Made by a program: the position numbers and the translations under genes. The notes beneath the pieces are model-generated. The model saw nothing but the letters and a program-made list of their open reading frames with translations, was not told the DNA's origin and ran no database searches. Of a stretch of DNA of 64,000 bases, positions 8,687 through 17,282 are shown piece by piece. Within the stretch, counting starts at the first letter, position 1. Each line of letters opens with the position of its first letter. This stretch comes from Mycobacterium sp. 1245805.9 (GTDB taxonomy: Bacteria; Actinomycetota; Actinomycetes; Mycobacteriales; Mycobacteriaceae): contig NZ_LZKR01000218.1 in NCBI RefSeq assembly GCF_001672915.1, forward strand, positions 28,470 through 92,469. The letters run 5' to 3'.

Positions 8687-9783
8687 CGCTTGGCCGCCTG
8701 GGCCAACACGTACTGCAGCAGCGCCACGTCCACCGCGTACGGCTTTCCCCCCACGTCCGTGCAACTACCGGGAGTCGCGGCGTTCAGCGTTGCGCATGTG
8801 ATCAGCCCGTCGACCGGGGTGGCGATGCGATACAGCGGCGGCCGGTACCTGATGGTGAAGAACTGCTTGTCGTTGGCATGGCGTTCCAGCCAGTTGAGCA
8901 AGACGGGGTACGGCTTCATCAGACTGGCGAACAACGTGGCGTGCGCGCTGACTTTGCGAAGCGCCCATTCGGCGTCGTTGAGCACGGTCTGGATCTCGTC
9001 ACCGAGTTCGACTTCGATGTCCGACGCCGCACCGACCAGCGGTATGACGCCTTGAAAGACCGGAGTGGCCAACGCCTTTTCGACATCTTCGGTGGTCTTG
9101 TAGGTCGTGAGCATGCTGTACTTCAGCGGCCCGCTGATTTCCCTGAGCGTCGACGTCAGCGTGACGAGGTTGGTGATGATGGACCGGATATCGGCGACCG
9201 CACGATCGGGGGCGTCCAGGACTGTCGACGAGGTGGTCAGCAGTTGACTTAGCCCCGGCCCGTTGCCGCGAAGCGCCTTGTCGAGGCCGGCGACGACGTC
9301 GCCGATGTTCGTCGAGCCCTCGGGGTTGATGGCGTTCAGGAAACTGGTCGCCGAACCGATGATGTCGGAGAGGCTTTTGGGCGTCACAGATCTCGACAGC
9401 GGAATGCAGTCCTTGCCCGACAATTGGCGACCGGACGTGTAGTTGCCGACGAGTTCCAATGCCCGATCCGCCAGCAGCGAGGGCGATCGGGTTACCGCTC
9501 TGACGTCGGCCGGCAGCGGACGGCGTTTGTCGACTTTGAAATCGACACGGACGTCACGCAGGGCCGGGGTGATGGCGCTGACTTCGCCGATCTTGTAGCC
9601 CATTTGGGTGACGGGGTTGCCGACATAGAGGCCGACGCTGTCGGGCATGATGGCGCAGTAGCCGACGTATTGCTCCTGCCGAAACGGCGTCCACGAGCCG
9701 CACACCAGCGCCACCGCGGCCGCGGAGATCAATACCGCGCCCGTTCGGAGCACGCGATGCGCGCGGGACGTCCTCGCTAACAT
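8683..9783 (-). CDS. mceD: MceD subunit of Mce importer
   Basis: 366 residues from ATG at 9783, three bases after the mceC stop. N-terminal membrane segment (RTGAVLISAAAVALVCGSW), MCE domain (GYCAIMPDSVGLYVGNPVTQMGYKIGEVSAI), then the helical cholesterol-uptake-porter domain. Four Cys near MceD-specific positions (GYCAIM, GKDCIPL, ITCATL, GSCTDV) suggest disulfides. Position four in the mce run and the C-terminal GGKPYAVDVALLQYVLA identify it as MceD. Confidence 0.9.
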   Translation of the reverse strand: MLARTSRAHRVLRTGAVLISAAAVALVCGSWTPFRQEQYVGYCAIMPDSVGLYVGNPVTQMGYKIGEVSAITPALRDVRVDFKVDKRRPLPADVRAVTRSPSLLADRALELVGNYTSGRQLSGKDCIPLSRSVTPKSLSDIIGSATSFLNAINPEGSTNIGDVVAGLDKALRGNGPGLSQLLTTSSTVLDAPDRAVADIRSIITNLVTLTSTLREISGPLKYSMLTTYKTTEDVEKALATPVFQGVIPLVGAASDIEVELGDEIQTVLNDAEWALRKVSAHATLFASLMKPYPVLLNWLERHANDKQFFTIRYRPPLYRIATPVDGLITCATLNAATPGSCTDVGGKPYAVDVALLQYVLAQAAKR

Positions 9784-10745
9784 GCCGCCCCCGGCATCGG
9801 TATGCACAGGTCGGTGGCCAACAGTTCCGGCCGGTCCTGCTGCACGTCGAGGATCCGCTCGAAGTGGTGCTGCAGATCCCGCAGGCCCCGCACGATCACG
9901 CCGTTGTGGTCGATCCAGATCCGGCCCTTGGCCAAGAAGTTGCGCACCTTCTCGAGGAACTGCGCTCGGTGCTTGTCATAAAACAGGCCGATCGGTTTGA
10001 GCGCGTCGATCGCGACGCCGATCCCCCACAGGGCGCCACCGAATCCCTTGCTGTAGAGCTCCAAGATGGACTGGATGATGGCGACCTTCTCGACCAGCGT
10101 TTTGAATTCTTGGCGGAACTCGCTCAGCCGCTGGATGTACTCGTCGCTGAGGTTCAGGATGGAGGTGATCTGACCGCGCTGCCGGTCGATCGTCGACATG
10201 ATGGAATTACCGGCGTCAATTATTGCGGTCAACGCCTCCAAGTTGTCACCACGCAGGCCCGTTTGTAATTCATTGAGCGATTCGTTGACGGGCTTGGCGC
10301 TCAGGTTGTCGGAAACCTTCGTCACGTCGTTGAGCGTGCGAATCAGGCTGTAAGGCATGGTCACCCGTTCCAGCGGAATGGCGTCGGCGCCCAGCGGACG
10401 ATCACCCAGGGAAATGAGGTTGACGTAGTAGCCACCAACGACGGTGAGCATCCGGACCTCGATCGCGGACTTGTTCCCGACAAACGCGCTGTCGTCGACG
10501 CGTGCCCGCACCCGCACGCGGTCAGCCTCCAGCGAGACATCTTTGACCTTGCCCACGGAGATGCCCGCGATCCGGACCTGGTCTCCCGGCACAACCGAAG
10601 CCGCGTCGTCGGTGTAGAAGGTAATGGTCTTCTGACCGGGCGGGCTGACATAGAGCAGGCCGGCCACGACCGCCACCACCGTCACCAGCGCCAGCGCGCC
10701 GGCGCCCCAAACCATCGGGTTGCGTAGCAGTTTCACCGGTTGCAT
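9777..10745 (-). CDS. mceC: MceC subunit of Mce importer
   Basis: 322 residues from ATG at 10745, overlapping the end of mceB by 13 bp; the frame extended to 10859 lies wholly inside mceB and lacks family character. Signal anchor MVWGAGALALVTVVAVVAGLLYV, then the MCE domain (ITFYTDDAASVVPGDQVRIAGISVGKVKDV) and a helical region ending CIPMPGAAC. Some MceC proteins have long proline-rich tails; this one does not, so it is a short version. Confidence 0.9.
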   Translation of the reverse strand: MQPVKLLRNPMVWGAGALALVTVVAVVAGLLYVSPPGQKTITFYTDDAASVVPGDQVRIAGISVGKVKDVSLEADRVRVRARVDDSAFVGNKSAIEVRMLTVVGGYYVNLISLGDRPLGADAIPLERVTMPYSLIRTLNDVTKVSDNLSAKPVNESLNELQTGLRGDNLEALTAIIDAGNSIMSTIDRQRGQITSILNLSDEYIQRLSEFRQEFKTLVEKVAIIQSILELYSKGFGGALWGIGVAIDALKPIGLFYDKHRAQFLEKVRNFLAKGRIWIDHNGVIVRGLRDLQHHFERILDVQQDRPELLATDLCIPMPGAAC

Positions 10746-11734
10746 AAGACCACCCGTTGCCCGTTGAGCAGGACATCCATCGTGGTGGGCAGCTGCGCGC
10801 GACCCCGAGCGCACGGCTGGGGCTCCCCCGCTTCGGCCGGCGGGGGGATGTTTTCCCACATGACCGGAATCAGTTTGAACGCGTCGAGGGTTCTGTCGAC
10901 GTTGTTGAATGCCGTGTCCAGCGCCCTGTCGATGTCGTCGTCCGGCTTTAATCCGACATTGGTCAGCAGGCGCAGCAGGGGCTCGACGAAATCCGGTCCG
11001 TAGAGCTGGGATTTGCGGAATTCGTCCAACACCGTCAGCGCGCTGTCGATGGGGGTGTTCAGTCCGTTGATTATCTTGGTGAAGTCCTCCGCGTGCCCCG
11101 ACATGACCTCGGAAACCTCGGAGAGGTTGCGCATCAATGTGGCCACGACCTGCTGGCGGTCCGCGAGAAACTGGGTGAGCTTGTGGATACTGTCCAGCAC
11201 CGGGGCGAAGCCACTCCCATCGCCGGACAAGAAGTTGGCGGCGTTCGCGGCGAACGCGTTGAGTTGCTCTGGATTCAGCGTGGCGAGCACGGGTTGCAGG
11301 CCGTTGAAGAGTCGCGTGACGTCAAATGACGGCTGCGTCATCGCGGTCGGCACCGACGTCACCAGGCTGGCCGGTAGGTAGTCCTCGGAGGGGTTGAGCA
11401 CATCGAGGTAGCGCGAACCGGTGAGCGTCTGGTACTTGACCCCGATCCGGGTGTTGGACACGACACCATATTTCTTGTTGAGCGTGAAGTCTACGGACGC
11501 AATGCTTTGTCCTTGCTGTCGCTGCAGCGCCGTGGCAAGCACCCGCCCTGCGAGGACTCCGCGAACACGCACGTCGGCTCCCTCGTGCAGGCCGGATATG
11601 TCGGTGAATTTCGCGTTGTACGACCGGGTTTGCATCTTGAGGGGTTGCGAGATGCCGCTTAGCAGCAGGACGAGGAGAACGACTGCGGCGGCAGCGCTGA
11701 TTGTCAGTCGCAGCAATGCCGCCCTGGAGCTCAT
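10733..11734 (-). CDS. mceB: MceB subunit of Mce importer
   Basis: 333 residues. Membrane anchor ISAAAAVVLLVLLLSGI, then MCE domain (YNAKFTDISGLHEGADVRVRGVLAGRV) and a helical region. It ends with the MceB pattern of a Cys-containing tail (QPCARGRAQLPTTMDVLLNGQRVVLC). The ATG at 11734 overlaps the mceA stop (ATGA), which implies translational coupling. Second mce gene after the two permeases. Confidence 0.92.
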   Translation of the reverse strand: MSSRAALLRLTISAAAAVVLLVLLLSGISQPLKMQTRSYNAKFTDISGLHEGADVRVRGVLAGRVLATALQRQQGQSIASVDFTLNKKYGVVSNTRIGVKYQTLTGSRYLDVLNPSEDYLPASLVTSVPTAMTQPSFDVTRLFNGLQPVLATLNPEQLNAFAANAANFLSGDGSGFAPVLDSIHKLTQFLADRQQVVATLMRNLSEVSEVMSGHAEDFTKIINGLNTPIDSALTVLDEFRKSQLYGPDFVEPLLRLLTNVGLKPDDDIDRALDTAFNNVDRTLDAFKLIPVMWENIPPPAEAGEPQPCARGRAQLPTTMDVLLNGQRVVLCNR

Positions 11735-12750
11735 TGCGGGCCTCCCATCGCGGCGAGTGGAGCGGCCACACCGGGCAGGTTATCGAGGACAATCTTGACC
11801 TGGAGGGCGCGCTGGTCACCGTTACCGGCGAACAGCTTCTGCAGCCGGGTCCGCAGTTGCACAAGCGTGTTCGCGAAGTCGTCCGGTCTGACCAGGGCGG
11901 GCACCGGGTCGGTGAGGGCTTTGACGCCGTCGATCGCCGGCAGCAGGTCGTCGACGTAGTTGGACTCCAGCCGCCCGAAGCCGCCGAAGAGTTCGGTCGA
12001 TCCGACGCGGTATGCCTCCTGCACGCCGTTGCGCCACTGTTCGTCGTTGTATCGACGCGGTACGGCCGTGAAGTCCTCGCCGGAACCAAGGAGCGCATCG
12101 GTGAACGTGGGAAATGCCACGCTGACCCCGGTCGTGGTTGCCAGCAGGCGCTCGGTGGATACGGTCTGGACATCGGCGACGGCATGCGTGGCGATGAGCA
12201 CCGTTTCGAGGAGCGGGGTCAGCCCGTCGGTGTATTGCACGATGCGGTCGATGACCGATATCAGCCTCGGGGTCAGGGCGCTCACCGAAACCTGGCCGAG
12301 TCGGGACAAAACGGCCTGCAGCGTCGAGTTCTGGGGCACCGTCGTGATCTGCATGCCGTTGCGCAGTTGTTGCCCGCCCGAACCGGCGGCGAGGGTAATG
12401 CCGGTGACACCAAAGTAATTGATCGGCCGAAACTCGATTTTCATGGTGTCGGTCAGCCCGGCCACCGGGCCCTTCTGCAGGTCGCTCTGCAGCCGAACAC
12501 CACCGCCGGGCAAGCTCGATATGGTCTTGACGACGCCCACCTGGACGCCATGCATGACTATCGCGGTGCCGTCACGCACGCCTTGGCCGACATAGGGAGT
12601 ATCGATGGCGACCGAGATCCTTGCGGGCGTTTCGGACGCGGATGGGTGCCAGACGACGACGAAACCGACTGCAATGGCGGATAATACGACTACGATGCCG
12701 GCGATCGTCAACTTCCGATCCTGCGACTCCTGCGAGCCTCTGAGCAACAT
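11731..12750 (-). CDS. mceA: MceA subunit of Mce importer
   Basis: 339 residues from ATG at 12750, eight bases after the yrbEB stop; the upstream extension overlaps yrbEB. Anchor helix LTIAGIVVVLSAIAVGFVVVW, MCE domain (ISVAIDTPYVGQGVRDGTAIVMHGVQVGVV), and a helical domain that includes an RRYND-EQW segment. First of the six mce genes, so MceA. Mce systems import cholesterol, fatty acids or other hydrophobic molecules; which one this takes is not visible. Confidence 0.92.
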   Translation of the reverse strand: MLLRGSQESQDRKLTIAGIVVVLSAIAVGFVVVWHPSASETPARISVAIDTPYVGQGVRDGTAIVMHGVQVGVVKTISSLPGGGVRLQSDLQKGPVAGLTDTMKIEFRPINYFGVTGITLAAGSGGQQLRNGMQITTVPQNSTLQAVLSRLGQVSVSALTPRLISVIDRIVQYTDGLTPLLETVLIATHAVADVQTVSTERLLATTTGVSVAFPTFTDALLGSGEDFTAVPRRYNDEQWRNGVQEAYRVGSTELFGGFGRLESNYVDDLLPAIDGVKALTDPVPALVRPDDFANTLVQLRTRLQKLFAGNGDQRALQVKIVLDNLPGVAAPLAAMGGPQ

Positions 12751-12758
12751 AAGCGCAC

Positions 12759-13607
12759 CTAGCCCCGGAAGACGAACTGTGGTTGAAGGCCCCAGAGGGC
12801 GACGGTGAGCGTGAAATCCAGCACCATGATCGTGACCAGGCTTGCGCGTACGGCGCGGCCCGACGCCTTGCCGACACCGACCGGCCCGCCAGAGGTGAAA
12901 TATCCGTAATAGCAATGGATCAAGGTCACCGCGATGCAAAAGACGGCGGCCTTAATCACCGAATACGCAAGATCCGTCGGTGTCAGGAACATCGCCAGAT
13001 AGTGGCTATACGTGCCGGCGGGTTGGTTATAGAGCGCCGTGATGAACACGTTCTGCACCAGGAACGCGGCGACCAGGGTCAGCAGGTACCCCGGGATCAC
13101 CACCAACAGGCCGCCGATGAGGCGAGTCCCGACCACGAATGGGATCGGCCGCAGGCCAAGCGCTTCCACGGCGTCGATCTCTTCGGAAATTCGCATTGCG
13201 CCGATTTCGGCGGTCATCCGACAGCCGGCCTGCGAGGTGAAGGCGATACCGGCGACGAGCGGACCGATCTCGCGGACGGTGCCGACGCCGCCGATGATGC
13301 CCGCCAACGCGCCGAATCCGATGAGGTCCAGAATTGCGAAGCCCTCGATCGCCACCGAGGCGCCGACGGCGATGCCGAGCAGGATCAGCACGCTGATGGT
13401 GCCGCCGTCGACGATGATGGAGCCGCGGCCCCAGGCGAGACTGTTCATCGCCTGCAAGGTTTGGCGATGGTATCGGCGAACCGTCAGCGGCAGGTACCAC
13501 AGCGTCAGGCAGATGAAAAGCAACCACTGCCCGGCTTCCATGAGGGGGCGCTGGATGGGCCGCATCGATAGCAATCGTGCGGGGAGCAACGCTGATGGGG
13601 TGGCCAT
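12759..13607 (-). CDS. yrbEB: YrbEB, permease of Mce importer
   Basis: 282 residues, MlaE/YrbE permease. Several membrane helices are visible, with the family core IGFGALAGIIGGVGTVREIGPLVAGIAFTSQAGCRMTAEIGAMR and the EEIDAVEALG coupling motif. The start is ATG at 13607, sharing one base with the yrbEA stop. The upstream extension to 13850 overlaps yrbEA and is not coding. Together with YrbEA it forms the membrane channel energised by an Mkl/MceG-type ATPase encoded elsewhere. Confidence 0.92.
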   Translation of the reverse strand: MATPSALLPARLLSMRPIQRPLMEAGQWLLFICLTLWYLPLTVRRYHRQTLQAMNSLAWGRGSIIVDGGTISVLILLGIAVGASVAIEGFAILDLIGFGALAGIIGGVGTVREIGPLVAGIAFTSQAGCRMTAEIGAMRISEEIDAVEALGLRPIPFVVGTRLIGGLLVVIPGYLLTLVAAFLVQNVFITALYNQPAGTYSHYLAMFLTPTDLAYSVIKAAVFCIAVTLIHCYYGYFTSGGPVGVGKASGRAVRASLVTIMVLDFTLTVALWGLQPQFVFRG

Positions 13608-14524
13608 CAGGCGACCACCGTCGGGAAGAACATCACTTCGAGCTGAGTGATGGCGAGGTTCGCGATAACGATGCAGATGACGTTGAGCACGACCGAGGAG
13701 CTCACCGCGTCGGCGACACCGCGCGGTCCACGCGTCGCCTCCATGCCGCGGAGCGACGAAACTATGGCGACGATCGCGGCGAACACGACAGTCTTGGCCA
13801 TGGCAAACCAGACATCCGTCTTTTGCGCGAATAGACCAAATGACTGCCAAAAGCTTCCGGGCGTCACGTCGCTAAGGGTGACCGCCAGGATGTAGGAGGC
13901 CGTCGTGCCCGACACCAGGATGACCACGATCAGGATCGGCGCGATTGCCACCAAGGCCAAGAAACGCGGGACCACCAGTCGGCGGACGGGGTTGATTCCC
14001 ATCACCCGGAGTGCGTCGAGCTCCTCGCGAATCGCGCGCGCACCGAAGTCGGAGGCGATGGCAGAAGCCGCCGCGCCGCCCATCAACAATCCGGCGGTGA
14101 TCGGTGCCCCCTGGCGAACGACGCCGGCGCCGCTCGCCGCGCCAAGAAGTGAGCTTGCGCCGACCTGATTGACCAGCCCCGAGGAGACGACCGACACCAT
14201 CGCGCCGAACGGGATGGCCATGAGGACTGCCGGTATCGCCGTGACCGTGAGCAGCAACCATGCCTGCACCAAGAATTCGCCGGCGGGCAGCCTCAGGGTG
14301 ATGGTGTCGAGGACCGAGTAGCGCAGCACGGCCACGCCCAGTGCCGCGCCGCGACCAATCGTGGCGAGCGACCGCGCGGGAATCGAGCGGACCCGGGATG
14401 TCGCTTTGCCGACCGAGGCAAAGCGCGCGGCCGTCGATCTTTGCGCCGTGCCCGCCGTCACCGCGTCCAAGACGTCGGCAGCCGACTGTTCCCGCGCCGG
14501 CCTGTCGCTGATGTCGGTCGCCAT
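13607..14524 (-). CDS. yrbEA: YrbEA, permease of Mce importer
   Basis: 305 residues from ATG at 14524, with GGGGAG just upstream; further ATGs upstream lack support. A variable N-terminal cytosolic region of about 70 residues (SDRPAREQSAADVLDAV) precedes the MlaE fold: LLLTVTAIPAVLMAIPFGAMV, SGAGVVRQGAPITAGLLMGGAAASAIASDFGARAIREELDALRVMG, and later helices. The EELDALRVMG segment is the ATPase-coupling motif. First gene of the mce block, 155 bp after the DUF1772 gene. Confidence 0.92.
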   Translation of the reverse strand: MATDISDRPAREQSAADVLDAVTAGTAQRSTAARFASVGKATSRVRSIPARSLATIGRGAALGVAVLRYSVLDTITLRLPAGEFLVQAWLLLTVTAIPAVLMAIPFGAMVSVVSSGLVNQVGASSLLGAASGAGVVRQGAPITAGLLMGGAAASAIASDFGARAIREELDALRVMGINPVRRLVVPRFLALVAIAPILIVVILVSGTTASYILAVTLSDVTPGSFWQSFGLFAQKTDVWFAMAKTVVFAAIVAIVSSLRGMEATRGPRGVADAVSSSVVLNVICIVIANLAITQLEVMFFPTVVA

Positions 14525-14679
14525 CACCGCTCCCCGGCCGGGGAACATTCCCAGCGCCCGTCCGGCGCTGGTGACCACCCGTCGGAAGCAACGAAAACCA
14601 TTGCCGCAAGACATGTTTCATCTTGCCTTCCGGCAGGTGTGGTGGCCGCACTGCCATCCCGGGTGAAGATTTGCATGAT

Positions 14680-15129
14680 CTAGGCGACCGCGGCGGCAAG
14701 ACAAGCGAGCGCGGCCAACGCCACAGCCGTGCGCGCCAAATGAAAGCGGCGCCAAGTGACCCGCAACTGGTCGACCCCATCGGGGGCTTCACCCTCGGAA
14801 AGGCGGCGAAATTTCGAATTGATCGGCTCTGCGATAAGGATGGAGGCCACCATGATGACCCCGATCAGCCCCGTGCCGACCCAGGCGAGCGCCGCCGCAC
14901 GTCCACTGCTGTTGAGTGCGAAAATCACCGCGCTCACCCCTGCGAGAGCGCCGAGGATCGGCATCATGGGATCGAGCCGATACAACGATCGGCGAAAGTC
15001 GACGACGTATTGATCCACGGGCATCCGCCGCCATAGGTTGAGTCGCTCGACGGCAACGATCAGGATCCCGCCGCCGAACAGCCCGGCGAACAAGGCCATC
15101 AGCCACGCGCTGGCATGCATGATCGTCAT
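14680..15129 (-). CDS. DUF1772-type membrane protein
   Basis: 149 residues with four probable membrane helices: WLMALFAGLFGGGILIVAVE, MPILGALAGVSAVIFALN, LAWVGTGLIGVIMVASILIAEPIN and TAVALAALACLAAAVA. This small four-helix plan with an internal EPIN motif is that of DUF1772/anthrone-oxygenase-like proteins. The ATG at 15129 overlaps the stop of the PNPOx-fold gene (ATGA). It stands between that gene and yrbEA, so it is probably part of the mce transcript. The function is not known. Confidence 0.7.
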   Translation of the reverse strand: MTIMHASAWLMALFAGLFGGGILIVAVERLNLWRRMPVDQYVVDFRRSLYRLDPMMPILGALAGVSAVIFALNSSGRAAALAWVGTGLIGVIMVASILIAEPINSKFRRLSEGEAPDGVDQLRVTWRRFHLARTAVALAALACLAAAVA

Positions 15130-15713
15130 GACGTTGTGCTCCCGTCACCATCGGCAGGCGTCGTCGCCCGTAGCTTGGTTTCATATGGCGAAAGCGCCGC
15201 AACGTGTTTGCCATCTGCCGTGAACGTGACGATCTTGCGCCACAGCAACCGCACGCGATTGTCGTTCCACAGCGCCTCGACCGGGTCGATCCGAATGAAG
15301 GTCTGGTGGTGGGCGGTGCCCTTGTCGAAGGTGTCGTAAAGCGACAAGTCCTTCATCCATTCGAATTGTTCGCGGCTGACCTCGACCGCGCGTTGAATCT
15401 CCGCGGGATCGGTTACGAAGGTGGCGCGCCCCTCGACCTGAATGGCGCGCAGCTGTCCTCGGCCGTAAAACCCGTCGGGTGGAATCGCCGCGATCGTGTA
15501 GCTGACCTTGGGGTCGCGTGCGATCGCCTCGTGTTTGCGTGAATAGGTGAAGGTGTGCAAGTACACGATGAGGCCGTCGGACGCGAAGTGCATCATCGAC
15601 ACCGCGGGCCCGCCGTTCGGGCCGACGACCGCGAGCGACCCGAGTTCTTCGGTCCGCAGCAGCTCGGCTATGTCGTTTTCGACCTGCTCCAGGTCGGGTT
15701 CAGCGATCGGCAT
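15126..15713 (-). CDS. Pyridoxamine 5'-phosphate oxidase-fold flavin or F420 protein
   Basis: 195 residues with the split-barrel fold of PNPOx-like proteins. LLRTEELGSLAVVGPNGGPAVSMMHFASDGLIVYLHT is the first strand set, followed by DPKVSYTIAAIP, IQVEGRATFV, and a C-terminal RIDPVEALWNDNRV. These proteins bind FMN, F420 or heme and reduce or sequester small molecules. It overlaps the preceding tetR by 14 bp and the DUF1772 gene by 4 bp, so all three are likely translated together. The specific reaction is unknown. Confidence 0.75.
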   Translation of the reverse strand: MPIAEPDLEQVENDIAELLRTEELGSLAVVGPNGGPAVSMMHFASDGLIVYLHTFTYSRKHEAIARDPKVSYTIAAIPPDGFYGRGQLRAIQVEGRATFVTDPAEIQRAVEVSREQFEWMKDLSLYDTFDKGTAHHQTFIRIDPVEALWNDNRVRLLWRKIVTFTADGKHVAALSPYETKLRATTPADGDGSTTS

Positions 15714-16329
15714 CCCGGCCGGCCTCCTTGTCGTGTGCTTTGAGCGTGGGAATCAGGGTGTTGTCGACGAAGTCGACCTGTAGCGCCTCATCGAAGCCGT
15801 CTGATTGCAGCAAGAAGCGCACCATCATCTGGCCGATCGAGATCTCGAACAACGCGGTGGCCAGCCGCGGATCATGTAGTTCGCCCCGGCCGATGGCGCG
15901 CTGAATGACGTCGCGGCAGTCACGACGACGGGGTTCGACCGCCGTGGCGCGGACCGCAGTCGCGATCGCCGGGTCTTTTTGCGCGGCGGCGAGCAGGCTG
16001 GCGAAGGCGCCGGGGTCCTCGATGCTCGCAACCTTCGCAAACAGCGCGGTAAGTGCCAGCAGGTCCTCTCGCAGGCTGGTGGCGCCGGCGGGCAGTTCCG
16101 GATGCCGCACGGACGCTGAGACCAGGGCCGCGCACACCAGCGCGGACTTGTCTGGCCAGCGCCGGTAGATCGTCGTCTTGCTCGATCGAGCCAGCGCGGC
16201 GACCGCATCGATGGTCAGCTGGTCGTATCCAACTTCCCCAAGCAACTGCAGCGTGGCGTCCAATATCGCCGCCGCTCGGCTGGCGCCTCGACTGTTTGCG
16301 GTCCGGTCGGAACCTGTGTCCTGGATCAT
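15700..16329 (-). CDS. TetR-family transcriptional regulator
   Basis: 209 residues from ATG at 16329. N-terminal helix-turn-helix: RAAAILDATLQLLGEVGYDQLTIDAVAALARSSKTTIYRRWPDKSALV, a standard TetR DNA-binding domain. The C-terminal domain (about residues 80-200) should bind a ligand. It leads the operon PNPOx-DUF1772-yrbE-mce and is the obvious candidate regulator of the mce block, perhaps acting on its own promoter through the inverted repeat at 16334-16345. The ligand is unknown. Confidence 0.88.
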   Translation of the reverse strand: MIQDTGSDRTANSRGASRAAAILDATLQLLGEVGYDQLTIDAVAALARSSKTTIYRRWPDKSALVCAALVSASVRHPELPAGATSLREDLLALTALFAKVASIEDPGAFASLLAAAQKDPAIATAVRATAVEPRRRDCRDVIQRAIGRGELHDPRLATALFEISIGQMMVRFLLQSDGFDEALQVDFVDNTLIPTLKAHDKEAGRDADR

Positions 16330-16333
16330 AGCG

Positions 16334-16345
16334 TACGGTATCGTA
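16334..16345. promoter_or_regulatory. Candidate TetR autoregulatory operator
   Basis: TACG-GTAT-CGTA inverted repeat ending five bases upstream of the tetR start codon. The same TACG/CGTA core with a 4-bp spacer occurs in the operators of the other TetR at 40 kb, but the flanking symmetric bases seen there are missing here, so it is probably bound by a different family member. Confidence 0.4.
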
Positions 16346-16435
16346 TCGATTAGTGGTCGTAAGCACAACCACTTTTCGAGTTGCTATAGCCAGAAAGAGT
16401 ACGGATCCGTATTGCATCAAAGGTTCGAAGAACCC

Positions 16436-17194
16436 TCAATCGAGGGTGGCATTGTGCTGGGCAAGCGCTCTCAACGCACCCTCCGGATCTTGAACGGCGA
16501 TGGCGTCAATCAGGCGCACATGCAGCCGGTAACGCTCGTGGAGCGACTCGGGCAACGGCTGTTCGGCGGCCGGCACGACCGCCAACGTATGGGCCTCGAT
16601 GATGTCGAGCAGGCCGACGTAGATCGAGCTCAGCATGGCGTTGGGACTCAAGGCGGCGATACGCGCATGCAACGCGCAATTCGCGTGCAGAAAAGCGATG
16701 CCGTCCCCGCTCTGCGCGGCGGCGGCCATGTCAGCGAGTCGTTCGTGAAGCACCGCGATGTCCGCGGCATCGGCGTGCCATACCGCGTCCTCGATCAGCA
16801 GGGCATCGAGTGCGTTTCGGATACGCACGGCGTCGGCGACCGATGCGTCGTGGGAGTCCAACGCCAACATGACGTTGCCCAGCCGCACCATGGGCGCCGG
16901 CTCGCACGCGAACAGTCCTCCCCCGGGTCCGGGGCGAATAGCGACCAGACCTCGGGCTTGCAGCAGCCGGATCGCTTCATTGAGCGTCCCGACCGACACG
17001 CCGCATTGGACGCGCAGCTCCTCTTTGGTACCGAGGCGCCCGCCGGGCCCCACTGTTTTGATGCTCGCCGTGATTTTCTGCGCGGCGAGTTCCGAGCGGC
17101 TGGTGACCCGTTTTCTGCCGGTGACCTCGCGCCACTCGCTGCGTCGAAGCGCGGGCGCCTCGGCTTGGCCTTGCTCGCGCTCGCCAGCGCCCAT
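16436..17194 (-). CDS. GntR-family regulator, FadR/FCD subfamily
   Basis: 252 residues from ATG at 17194, chosen because GGAGG lies six bases upstream; a GTG at 17200 overlaps that site. N-terminal winged helix (LAAQKITASIKTVGPGGRLGTKEELRVQCGVSVGTLNEAIRLLQARGLV) and then an all-helical FCD ligand domain with the His/Asp pattern (VRIRNALDALLIEDAV, FHANCALHARIAALS-like, HERYRLHVRLIDAI). FCD proteins usually bind small carboxylates through a metal. It is transcribed away from the 11-gene catabolic operon, with 79 bp between, and is its likely repressor. Confidence 0.87.
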   Translation of the reverse strand: MGAGEREQGQAEAPALRRSEWREVTGRKRVTSRSELAAQKITASIKTVGPGGRLGTKEELRVQCGVSVGTLNEAIRLLQARGLVAIRPGPGGGLFACEPAPMVRLGNVMLALDSHDASVADAVRIRNALDALLIEDAVWHADAADIAVLHERLADMAAAAQSGDGIAFLHANCALHARIAALSPNAMLSSIYVGLLDIIEAHTLAVVPAAEQPLPESLHERYRLHVRLIDAIAVQDPEGALRALAQHNATLD

Positions 17195-17236
17195 GACCAC
17201 CTCCGGAATTCAGCATGACGATTATGCCGAATTGTC

Positions 17237-17282
17237 TTGACATCGGGTGTGACCGTCCGCACACTAATTCATCATGATGAAT
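17237..17282 (+). promoter_or_regulatory. Promoter and nested palindromes of the 11-gene catabolic operon
   Basis: TTGACA at 17237-17242 is a good -35. An inverted repeat GTGTG-N8-CACAC (17247-17264) fills the spacer. A 16-bp perfect palindrome (17267-17282) covers the predicted start of transcription and the ATG at 17274; its inner 14 bases match sites at 3512 and 3581. No ribosome site precedes the ATG, so a leaderless or nearly leaderless message is likely. The divergent GntR is the expected binder of one of the two palindromes. Confidence 0.5.

Noticed and set aside
16334..16345. Seventh copy of the 24-bp operator near the TetR at 16 kb
   Set aside because: Only the TACG-N4-CGTA core fits; the outer TAAC/GTTA arms are absent, so it was not counted with the six.
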